A DNA stretch of 46,437 bases. Origin: Defluviitaleaceae bacterium (GTDB taxonomy: Bacteria > Bacillota > Clostridia > Lachnospirales > WQUN01). Position 1 is the stretch's first letter; every line of letters begins with the position of its first letter. Both the position numbers and the translations under genes were made by a program. The stretch lies in NCBI GenBank assembly GCA_009787785.1, contig WQSR01000005.1:1-46437 (forward strand), given 5' to 3'. The notes under the pieces are model-generated. The model searched no databases. It saw only the letters and a program-made list of their open reading frames with translations, and was not told the DNA's origin. Shown here one piece after another: positions 1 to 6,694 of this stretch.

Positions 1-15
1 CCGCCGGTAAAACCG

Positions 16-134
16 TGGGCTCCGCCCACACCCGCCCGCTTTTTTGAAAAAAAGCGGGGCAAAAAACTTTAACCAAGAAGCCCGCGTACGCGGGCTTCTC
101 GTATAAAGTTTTGGTCAAGCTTTTTCAAAAGCTT
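16..134. repeat. Cluster of stacked palindromes at the left edge
   Basis: Four inverted repeats follow one another: GTGGGC-tcc-GCCCAC (16-30); CCCGCTTTTTT with its complement (35-58); a perfect 24-bp palindrome at 76-99, nested within AAAACTTTA/TAAAGTTTT arms (63-71 and 104-112); and AAGCTTTT-tc-AAAAGCTT (117-134). No gene covers this stretch. It probably works as terminator structures for the lipoprotein gene that ends at 202 and for any gene left of the window. It may also be a dispersed intergenic repeat, since a similar GTGGGC/GCCCAC hairpin occurs at 19234-19248. Confidence 0.6.
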
Positions 135-201
135 GCGGGGGTGCGGGGTGCCGGCTCCGCCTTATTTGGCAAAGCCCCCGTGGTCTAAGTCCTAAATTCT
201 A

Positions 202-1797
202 CTACTGAGATGCGGCGAAAGCGGCGTTCAATTCGTTAATAGCGTCCTGGCCGCCCTCGGCGTACCATTGCGAAACGAAGGCAAGGAACGCGGCGCGGTC
301 GTCAATACCGGCTACATATCTGGACACAGCGTCGTCAATCAAGCGGTTGAGTGCGCCCATGTTAGCCGTCCACGCGGGAGCCAAAGTCGCAAGGGGTATA
401 GAGGGGTCTTCCACGGCATGGTCGAGGTTTATACGCCATACTTCGTTGATGCGGTCTTCCCTGGAATTGACGCCGTACAAAGGCATGGCATCCGCGTCAC
501 GCATCATGAACTGGTTCAAGCCTTCCAATACTTCCATACCGGGCGGGATTTCGTCAGCGGTAAGCAAACGGATTCTGCCGCCGCCCACATATTCCCAGTT
601 ATAGCCTTCCGCACCGCGAGACACGATGGTCTGGCCTCGGGGGCTGTTAAGCATGTTGATAAACGCCAGATGGTGGGCAAGGTCAGCATCCGTGGGCGCG
701 CCAATGGTGGAAATGGCCACGTATCCGGCATTACCGCCGGCGGCACGGATTCTTCTTTCGCCTTGGGCATTAGCTACCGCGCCCATTACCCATACCATTT
801 CACCGGCATCTAATTCTTCTTGGGTCATGAACTCGTTGTCGCGCAAGCGGTTGGCACTGCGGCGCGCCTCGTCGGCTACGTCCATATGCCAGCCCGTCAG
901 GCCCGCACCAAATTCCAAAGCCCATTCCCCGGTGGGCAACGCGATGAAGTCGGGGTTAATGGCCCCGGCGTCAAAGAGTCTGCGGCTGAACTCCATGGCT
1001 TCGGTGAAGCCGGGATGCTCAAACCAAGGTACGAAATTGCCGTTCACTACTTCCCAGCGGTTGGGTGCGCCATGCATAACGGCCAGGTCATGGAATGGGC
1101 CCAAATGGCCGCCGGTCCACGCCATGCCGTAGGTGTTGCCACCGTTGGGCTGCGGGTTGCGCTCGGTAAAGGCAATCAGGGTGTATTCCAAGTCTGCCAG
1201 GGTTTCCGGCACGGGCAGTCCCAGGTAATCCAGCCAGTCACTGCGGTACACCATACCGGGGCGCACAAAGTGACGCTGGCGGTACATACCGAAGGCGCGT
1301 CCGTCAATGGAAATGTTGCGCAGGATGGCAGGGTTAGCGCGGGCCAGATACGGCCATTGGGGGATATGGTCGGTAATATCCCAGAAAGCACCGCCCCGTG
1401 CGGCTTGCACGATGGGCAGGGTGTTGCCTGTGATGGCCACGATACCGGGCAAATCCCGGGCGGCCAGACGCAGGTTCATTTGCTCCTCGAAGTTGGCATT
1501 GAGAATCATGTCCAACTCAATCCGATAGCCCGTCAATTCCTCCAGTTGCCGGATGGCCGGGTGGTCGGTGGAAATCAACTCGCCGGAGTGGGACACCGTA
1601 AGAATGGAGATGGTGTAATCCACAGGGGCGGCGGGCTCCGGTGTGGCAACAGGGGTGCCTGGTGTTGCCGGCGCGGGTGTTACAACCGGCGGCGGCACGG
1701 GAGCCGGTGGCACAGGGGTGGGGTCGTCACCGCGGCAAGCGGTAAAGGCAACCAACGCCAGTGCAACAGCAAAGATGCACAAAAGCAGTTTCTTCAT
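202..1797 (-). CDS. Extracellular solute-binding lipoprotein (YtcQ/LplA-like)
   Basis: This is a 531-residue ABC-importer substrate-binding protein, probably for oligosaccharides. The N-terminus is a lipoprotein signal: KK, a hydrophobic stretch, then the lipobox FTAC with the lipid-anchored Cys at about residue 21. A Pro/Thr/Ala-rich linker (about 25-60) tethers the binding domain outside the membrane. The length and the C-terminal pattern (an SRYVAG segment, then FVSQWYAEGGQ and INELNAAF) match the long family-1 sugar-binding lipoproteins of Firmicutes. The start is supported by AAGGAGGAGC just upstream. No permease genes are in the window, so they would lie to the left or elsewhere. It diverges from rhaM, and I infer a rhamnose-containing glycan as substrate; that link rests on context only. 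Confidence 0.85.
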   Translation of the reverse strand: MKKLLLCIFAVALALVAFTACRGDDPTPVPPAPVPPPVVTPAPATPGTPVATPEPAAPVDYTISILTVSHSGELISTDHPAIRQLEELTGYRIELDMILNANFEEQMNLRLAARDLPGIVAITGNTLPIVQAARGGAFWDITDHIPQWPYLARANPAILRNISIDGRAFGMYRQRHFVRPGMVYRSDWLDYLGLPVPETLADLEYTLIAFTERNPQPNGGNTYGMAWTGGHLGPFHDLAVMHGAPNRWEVVNGNFVPWFEHPGFTEAMEFSRRLFDAGAINPDFIALPTGEWALEFGAGLTGWHMDVADEARRSANRLRDNEFMTQEELDAGEMVWVMGAVANAQGERRIRAAGGNAGYVAISTIGAPTDADLAHHLAFINMLNSPRGQTIVSRGAEGYNWEYVGGGRIRLLTADEIPPGMEVLEGLNQFMMRDADAMPLYGVNSREDRINEVWRINLDHAVEDPSIPLATLAPAWTANMGALNRLIDDAVSRYVAGIDDRAAFLAFVSQWYAEGGQDAINELNAAFAASQ

Positions 1798-1860
1798 TTA
1801 ATGCTCCTCCTTTTTTATTGCGTTACTAATTTTCCCCATGTTACATCTTTATTACATAAT

Positions 1861-1889
1861 TTGCAATAGGCAGATTATTTTTATACATT
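1861..1889 (+). promoter_or_regulatory. Candidate promoter of rhaM
   Basis: TTGCAA (1861-1866) is followed after 17 bp by TACATT (1884-1889), a moderate vegetative sigma match 34 bp before the rhaM start. TTGCAA is its own reverse complement, and the minus strand has TAACAT 17 bp away. The divergent lipoprotein gene could therefore share the same -35 hexamer. Confidence 0.35.
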
Positions 1890-1922
1890 AATATGACAGA
1901 AATTCCAAAAAGGAGGCCCCTC

Positions 1923-2240
1923 ATGGAACGTGTCACCTGGAAGGCCCGCATCAAGCCGGGTATGAAAGCGGAATATGTAAAACGCCACGACGAAATCTGG
2001 CCGGAGATGACCGCCTCGCTCAACGAGGCCGGCGTACACAACTACACCATCTGGTGCATAGACGACGAGCTGTTCGGTTACTACGAAGCCCGGCACGGAG
2101 CCCAATTCGCCGCAGACAAGCAAGCCCACAGCCCCGTGGTAGCCCGCTGGAAAATCCACATGCAGGACCTGATGGAAATGATAACCGACCCCCAAACCGG
2201 CCAGCCCCTGCGCCTGGAGCAGGTCTTCTACCACGCATAA
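1923..2240 (+). CDS. rhaM: L-rhamnose mutarotase
   Basis: This small protein (105 residues) interconverts the alpha and beta anomers of L-rhamnose in the cytoplasm. It covers the full family length. Hallmarks are the start WKARIKPGMKAEYVKRHDEIWPEM with the family histidine, the central NYTIW and LFGYYEA strands, and the C-terminal LEQVFYH. An in-frame upstream ATG exists at 1893, but the ATG at 1923 is chosen because AGGAGG (1911-1916) sits 6 bases before it and because the family starts there. The rest of a rhamnose pathway is not in the window. Its neighbour on the left is a divergent sugar-binding lipoprotein, which fits a pectin or rhamnogalacturonan theme. The interrupted spoIIID follows on the same strand. 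Confidence 0.93.
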   Translation: MERVTWKARIKPGMKAEYVKRHDEIWPEMTASLNEAGVHNYTIWCIDDELFGYYEARHGAQFAADKQAHSPVVARWKIHMQDLMEMITDPQTGQPLRLEQVFYHA

Positions 2241-2267
2241 AACCAACCCCGCACACACGCACCGGTT

Positions 2268-2295
2268 CTAACCGCACGCCCTCCCTCATATAAAT
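2268..2295 (+). promoter_or_regulatory. Possible sigma-E promoter of spoIIID
   Basis: CATATAAAT at 2287-2295 resembles the mother-cell sigma-E -10 (CATACAMT). A weak CTA at 2268-2270 stands at the -35 distance (16 bp). In Bacillus subtilis, spoIIID is transcribed by sigma-E. The -10 is reasonable and the -35 is poor. Transcription would start near 2302, inside the loop of the hairpin described next. Confidence 0.35.
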
Positions 2296-2320
2296 AGGCT
2301 AACAACCTATAAGGGAGGGC
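2278..2320 (+). promoter_or_regulatory. Hairpin covering the spoIIID ribosome-binding site
   Basis: GCCCTCCCT (2278-2286) pairs perfectly with AGGGAGGGC (2312-2320), and ATAGG (2294-2298) pairs with CCTAT (2306-2310). The 3' arm contains the spoIIID Shine-Dalgarno GGGAGG (2313-2318), which lies 8 bases before the TTG start. A transcript read through from rhaM would hide the ribosome-binding site. One starting near 2302 would lack the 5' arm and expose it. There is no U-run after the stem, so it is not an obvious terminator. Confidence 0.5.
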
Positions 2321-2326
2321 CAATCT

Positions 2327-2458
2327 TTGAAGACCTATATCGAGGAGCGGGCCGTTGAAGTGGCGAACTTCATCATCAATTCAAACGCCACCGTGAGAGA
2401 AACCGCCAAGAAATTTGGCATAAGTAAGTCTACTGTACATATGGATGTAGCAAAATAG
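2327..2458 (+). CDS. spoIIID: spoIIID, 5' part (codons 1-38), interrupted by an integrated element
   Basis: SpoIIID is the DNA-binding regulator that switches mother-cell genes on and off after engulfment begins, and in B. subtilis it is needed for sigK transcription. The TTG start has GGGAGG 8 bases upstream. The encoded start (KTYIEERAVEVANFI, then ATVRETAKKFGISKSTVH) follows the SpoIIID family closely. After His38 the frame runs into element DNA, adds five foreign residues and stops at TAG (2456-2458). The break falls inside the recognition helix of the helix-turn-helix, so this 43-residue fragment should not bind DNA. The missing part is at 12686-12841, in frame, and together they make 89 residues (93 in B. 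subtilis). Confidence 0.95.
   Translation: MKTYIEERAVEVANFIINSNATVRETAKKFGISKSTVHMDVAK
2437..2451 (+). other. attL of the spoIIID element
   Basis: The 15-bp ACATATGGATGTAGC aligns with ACATAAAGATGTAAC at 12682-12696 (12 of 15 identical), at an offset of exactly 10,245 bp. Exchange in ACATA restores the conserved Lys39 of SpoIIID, while exchange in GATGTA would leave Met. ACATA is therefore the likelier crossover. Short, imperfect shared cores are normal for large serine recombinases. Confidence 0.8.
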
Positions 2459-2484
2459 ATAGGTTGATTTGGATAATCAAATAA

Positions 2485-3039
2485 TTATGTATTTCGTAAA
2501 TACTTGCTCATCTGCAATTCATATATTTTTTCAATTTCTTCTGTTTCTGGTTCGGCAGGATACCACCCACTTGTAAACATATTACAATATGCAAGCACCA
2601 TTCTTAGTTTATTCCAATCACCATTTATGGCGTAGGTTATTAATCCTGCTATTCGATTCACCATGCAAATATTTAATTCTTTCATATCTGTGTCGGGAAT
2701 GCTGTATTTTACGTGGAAATCCTCTGTTATGCCATTATTGCGGAAAATAAAGCCCGTTAGTGCCTTTGCCGCCGAGTCCAAGTTTTCTGCATCCATAAAC
2801 CATTCTTTTGCTCGCTTATTCAATTCATCAAATATTATTGCATTCTCTTCCTCGAATTTTTCACGATAAACAACGGCACTTGATAAATTGAATTTTTTCT
2901 TTTTATAACGCACCTTTGAAACAGAAATGCCGAAGTTCTCAGCAATAACGGAATCAGGCAATAATTGTTCATAAGACAAATGTTTAAGTTGGTCACGAGT
3001 TATTTCGTCCCATGAAATTTTTGTGCCATTAATTATCAT
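2485..3039 (-). CDS. Small HTH protein coupled to an AAA ATPase
   Basis: I do not recognise the family of this 184-residue protein. The N-terminus contains a likely helix-turn-helix (about residues 20-50: SVIAENFGISVSKVRYKKKK), which resembles small transposon- or sigma-like DNA-binding segments. The rest is helical and rich in charged residues, with no enzymatic motif that I can see. Its ATG overlaps the TGA of the upstream ATPase gene (ATGA at 3036-3039), so the two are translationally coupled. A DNA-binding partner or regulator of the ATPase is the simplest reading. It is the leftmost gene of the element, and its stop codon is only 34 bp from attL. Confidence 0.6.
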   Translation of the reverse strand: MIINGTKISWDEITRDQLKHLSYEQLLPDSVIAENFGISVSKVRYKKKKFNLSSAVVYREKFEEENAIIFDELNKRAKEWFMDAENLDSAAKALTGFIFRNNGITEDFHVKYSIPDTDMKELNICMVNRIAGLITYAINGDWNKLRMVLAYCNMFTSGWYPAEPETEEIEKIYELQMSKYLRNT

Positions 3040-4373
3040 GCCCCGTCCCTCGCGCCTAGTTTTACCAATGCTATCGAATTTATTGCATACAGTGGAAGGT
3101 CAACCAATCCCTCTGCGCTTTTGTAATCTGCCATAGACGAGCGGATTGCCATTTCAGGAGAAAATTTTTCTCTGAAAACTTTTAGGCTCTTTGCTTGCAA
3201 ATTAACCTCCGCTTTTACCTCAAGAGGAATAATAGTATTACCATCATCAACAATGAAGTCAATTTCCGAGCTATTGCGGTCGTTTGTCCAATAGTAAGTT
3301 TTGATTCCCTTGATTGTTTTTAATTGTTGCAAAACATATTGCTCGGTTAGCGCGCCCTTAAATTCTTTGAATAGGTCGTTGCCGTCCAAAAGTGTATCTG
3401 CCCGCAAGCGCGTCATGCAGGCCAACAATCCGACATCAACTAAGTATAATTTAAACGCCTTTGCATCTTCATATGCTTTCAATGGCAACCGAGGTGCCGT
3501 AACCCTATGCACCTTATGCACAAGACCACAATCCGCAAGCCACAATAGTGCAAGTTCATAATCTTTGGCGCGCGCACCCTCTTTTACAACACCGTAGATG
3601 AATTTTTTATTTTCCCGTGCCAATTGCGCCGGCACGCTGTTCCACAACATACGAATACGCGGCACAACTTCATTTGGCGCGTGCTTGGAAAAATCCTGCT
3701 CATACGCTGCCAATATTTGCTCCTGCATTTTTCGCACTTTAACAAAGTCTTTGTTCAATGAAAAATGTAAAACAATTTCCGGCATACCGCCAACGTAATA
3801 GTATTGTTTCAATGTGTCAATATATTCCTGCTTGAAAGTAGTTATCATTTCAAAATCGCAGGAATAAATCAATTCGGCAAAACGCTCTTTATCGCAAGCC
3901 ATTAAAAATTCCAAATACGACATGGGGTATAAATCCAAAAATTCAACTTTCCCCACAGGAAACGACGTTCCCTGATGCAAAGCAACGCCAAGCAGACTGC
4001 CCGCACATACAATAAAATATTCCGGTGCTTCTTCGTAAAAATATTTTAGCGTAGCCAGTGCCTTGGGGGACTCCTGTATTTCGTCAAAAATTAGCAATGT
4101 ATTCGCCGAGTCGATTTTGTGACCCGCATAAAGCTCCAGACCCAATATAATTCGGCTTATATTTGAATCATTTGAGAATAATTCCGTCATTCGTCGATTG
4201 TTATCAAAATTTATATAAATACATGACGCAAATTGTTTTTCGCCAAATTCCTTCATTAACCATGTCTTTCCCACTTGCCGCGCCCCCCGCAAAATCAACG
4301 GCTTACGGCTTGTGCTGTTTTTCCATTCAACAAGGTCGTTCATAGCAAGTCTGTACAGGACAACCACCTCCAT
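3036..4373 (-). CDS. ATP-binding protein, AAA_14 plus DUF4143
   Basis: This is a P-loop ATPase of the AAA_14/DUF4143 type. The Walker A motif GARQVGKT lies about 30 residues in, and Walker B is LLIFDEIQES. The C-terminal domain has EIDFIV followed by PLEVKAE, a spacing like a PD-(D/E)xK nuclease core. Such proteins are common in accessory regions of anaerobes and their role is poorly known; some are suspected in defence or stress. The frame is open to 4418, but family members start close to LYRLAMNDL. ATG at 4373 is used here, although GGAGG lies just inside it, so a slightly later start (TTG or the ATG of MNDL) is possible. It is followed directly by the HTH gene with overlapping codons. Confidence 0.8.
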   Translation of the reverse strand: MEVVVLYRLAMNDLVEWKNSTSRKPLILRGARQVGKTWLMKEFGEKQFASCIYINFDNNRRMTELFSNDSNISRIILGLELYAGHKIDSANTLLIFDEIQESPKALATLKYFYEEAPEYFIVCAGSLLGVALHQGTSFPVGKVEFLDLYPMSYLEFLMACDKERFAELIYSCDFEMITTFKQEYIDTLKQYYYVGGMPEIVLHFSLNKDFVKVRKMQEQILAAYEQDFSKHAPNEVVPRIRMLWNSVPAQLARENKKFIYGVVKEGARAKDYELALLWLADCGLVHKVHRVTAPRLPLKAYEDAKAFKLYLVDVGLLACMTRLRADTLLDGNDLFKEFKGALTEQYVLQQLKTIKGIKTYYWTNDRNSSEIDFIVDDGNTIIPLEVKAEVNLQAKSLKVFREKFSPEMAIRSSMADYKSAEGLVDLPLYAINSIALVKLGARDGA

Positions 4374-4593
4374 GTCATGCGCTATATTACTATGTGCAAA
4401 CAAAATATACAAGGACATTTTGCGTAGAGTTTACATAAAGTTCTTGGTCGCATCTTCATAAGGCATTTCTCGACAAAATATTTCAATACGTGCGGAGCAT
4501 GTGGGGGTAACGTAATTGATGGGTTGTGGTTTGTGGTGAAGTGAGGGCTTTTGGCATGGATAAAATTGATATGTTTAAGCTTCTTGAGGATAC

Positions 4594-5523
4594 CTATTCT
4601 TTCGGAGAACAAATTGATAATGTGGGTTGCCTCTTAATTTCTCGTGGTTTTTTTCCATAAATTCTAGCGTAAAAATTTTCTATTGCTTGATTCATGTCAT
4701 CATATACAAAATTATAGTAGCAAATATATCCGTGCTGATATTCTTTTATATAAACCAACTTATTCATGTTTTTTATAAGAATAAGGTGACAAACCGCATG
4801 GTTTCCCTTCCCCTCTTTCGTTAAATTGGCATGATACGCAAAATTAATCGCTTGCTTCCTTAGTTTCTGTATTTTATCTTGGATTGCCAAAAATGCTACA
4901 TTCCGAATAGTTGTATTCGCAAACAAGAAATCGAGATTGGAATACGCTCGGTCAAAATATCGGTAATCATGTTCGGCAACGTTTATCCACCCATCAAATG
5001 CATTTTCCAGAAGGTGCATATGGGCTTTCAAATTATAGTCGCAGCAATTATCCATGTTTGTTAAATCAATTTCCATAATGCCCGATAATGTTTCAGAAGG
5101 TTTTATATACGATGACTCATACTTTGGAGGATTGACAGGGGGTTGAGGGTTGGTTCTAAAACAGCTTCTGAGTGTGCATGGAAGACTTATACCCAGTTGT
5201 GGGTCACCCAAATCGAACGAATCGTCAAGCCCTCGCCTTGCAATTATTTCGGCAACGATGCGAGTTGACCGTTTGCAATCATAAAAAGGAATACGGCGAA
5301 CTAATCGTAAAATTTTATCAGCTTCTTCAATATATATCTCCATTGCTTTACGCCGCTCTATTGAATATTCAATGCACGATATTAAGAGAGCCAGAACTAC
5401 ACCGCCAAATAAAGCCACGGAAATATCATATAAGAGTTGCTCTTGACAGAAGACGAAAATTCCCAAGAGCGATATGCATTTTAATATTAGACATAATTTC
5501 AAAATCCTTTTTTTTGCTTTCAT
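4594..5523 (-). CDS. Membrane protein with two N-terminal helices, unknown function
   Basis: This is a 309-residue protein that I cannot assign to a family. Two hydrophobic helices (about residues 9-26 and 33-52) are joined by a short loop, followed by a basic patch (SIERRKAM) and about 250 soluble, helix-rich, Cys- and Tyr-containing residues that would face the cytoplasm. There is no catalytic motif that I can name. The ribosome-binding site is weak (GGTAG). It sits between the ATPase/HTH pair and mcrC, all on the minus strand, within the defence cargo. The membrane anchor and context would suit a defence effector or sensor, but that is inference only. Confidence 0.6.
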   Translation of the reverse strand: MKAKKRILKLCLILKCISLLGIFVFCQEQLLYDISVALFGGVVLALLISCIEYSIERRKAMEIYIEEADKILRLVRRIPFYDCKRSTRIVAEIIARRGLDDSFDLGDPQLGISLPCTLRSCFRTNPQPPVNPPKYESSYIKPSETLSGIMEIDLTNMDNCCDYNLKAHMHLLENAFDGWINVAEHDYRYFDRAYSNLDFLFANTTIRNVAFLAIQDKIQKLRKQAINFAYHANLTKEGKGNHAVCHLILIKNMNKLVYIKEYQHGYICYYNFVYDDMNQAIENFYARIYGKKPREIKRQPTLSICSPKE

Positions 5524-5659
5524 TTACTACCAGTCTCTCTTTTGCCTTGGTCATTGTATTTTTCCCGTTGGCCTTTTTTATTTTTTATTACATCAACGAA
5601 GGCGGAACGTTTGGCGCAAAAAGTTTCAACTGCTCTGTATTCTGATTAATCACACATAA

Positions 5660-6694
5660 TCATAGCGATTCCCATTCCTGAGCAATTCCATCAAGTTGCC
5701 GACTAATATCGCGAAAATCTTCATCCAGCCTAAGCGTCTTAACCGACACTCTGTTTCCGCTCATGCAGTATTGATTGTCGGGGGATATTTCCTCGTCAGT
5801 TTTAGCATACAGGAGTAGCCCGCTAACATCTCCGCTGTTATTCGCATCCCTGTTTTTTACATAAGCATAAATTTGATATAGGTTGCCCGAATGGAGCGAT
5901 TGTTTGCTGTATATGTCACGTCCTTGCATTACTCGACTGTAATATTTCGTGTCAATAATCATCACCTTGCCATTGTATTCAAGCGTAATGTCGGATTTCA
6001 TAATTGGAAGCATAGCGGTTATTCCGTCATCTGTAATCCAATCAATTTGTGCGGCAGAAACTTTGTAATGTGGGTAATGTTTGCGATAATATTCAAGCAC
6101 AAATTTTTCAAACAACCGTGGCATTTGGCTGTCTGAAAATTGTGGCAAGTGCCTTGTTCCATCTTCTTCTGTGAGCAAAAGTGACTCCAGCACAAAACGA
6201 CAGATATTTATGAGCATCCTATATGTGGCGTTATTGCTGTGAAACCGTAGGCTTGCCCATCGAATATTTCCGGGATTTATTGTATCAACATCATGGAAAT
6301 ATAGCATTGTCTTTTTCAAAGAACTTTTTTGTGCGGGCTCCACATCGCTGGAACATATAAGGGTAAGCGCGGTAGCTTTCAAAATCTGATTCATGTATGA
6401 GTTTTCAGTAAATTCGTCATAATCACACACGAGCCACCGCTTACTCAAGTGGGGAACGATTATTGACGATGAAATGTTTATTTTGCCTCGCGGAGAGGAA
6501 AGAACGCCAGTTGTTTCTATATAATCCTGACCAAGCCCTCGCTTAATTTGGCTTGACAATCCTTTTGCGAGTATTGCTGCTAATAAGTCCTCAGCATTTT
6601 CAAATTTTTCGCCCACAACTTTACGATAGCCTTCTTCATTCAAAACTTGGAAGGCATACGCTAACATATAGTATATGTTTTGAATTTTAATCAT
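5660..6694 (-). CDS. mcrC: McrC-type nuclease subunit of a McrBC restriction system
   Basis: This 344-residue protein is the nuclease partner of the McrB motor. McrBC systems cut DNA carrying modified cytosines (type IV restriction). The N-terminus IQNIYYMLAYAFQVLNEEGY is the typical McrC start. The C-terminal half carries the PD-(D/E)xK signature: a DITLEY segment followed by MIIDTKYY (about residues 235-252). The length is normal for the family. It overlaps the end of mcrB by 8 bp (6687-6694), so the two are co-translated. It lies within the spoIIID element with AT-rich codon use, unlike the host genes. Confidence 0.9.
   Translation of the reverse strand: MIKIQNIYYMLAYAFQVLNEEGYRKVVGEKFENAEDLLAAILAKGLSSQIKRGLGQDYIETTGVLSSPRGKINISSSIIVPHLSKRWLVCDYDEFTENSYMNQILKATALTLICSSDVEPAQKSSLKKTMLYFHDVDTINPGNIRWASLRFHSNNATYRMLINICRFVLESLLLTEEDGTRHLPQFSDSQMPRLFEKFVLEYYRKHYPHYKVSAAQIDWITDDGITAMLPIMKSDITLEYNGKVMIIDTKYYSRVMQGRDIYSKQSLHSGNLYQIYAYVKNRDANNSGDVSGLLLYAKTDEEISPDNQYCMSGNRVSVKTLRLDEDFRDISRQLDGIAQEWESL

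Noticed and set aside
820..1869. Long plus-strand open frame opposite the solute-binding lipoprotein
   Set aside because: It is an antisense shadow of a well-supported gene and has no ribosome-binding site or recognisable domain.
2441..2484. Treating the split spoIIID as an ordinary pseudogene
   Set aside because: Both halves are undamaged, stay in frame when joined, keep a ribosome-binding site and a terminator, and the junctions match att sites. Decay would be expected if excision never happened.
4556..4660. Plus-strand 34-codon frame starting MDKIDMFKLLEDTYSFGEQ, with GTGAGGG upstream
   Set aside because: It looks like a protein N-terminus but overlaps the end of the minus-strand membrane protein gene and stops quickly. 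At best it is a remnant of a lost gene; too little to annotate.
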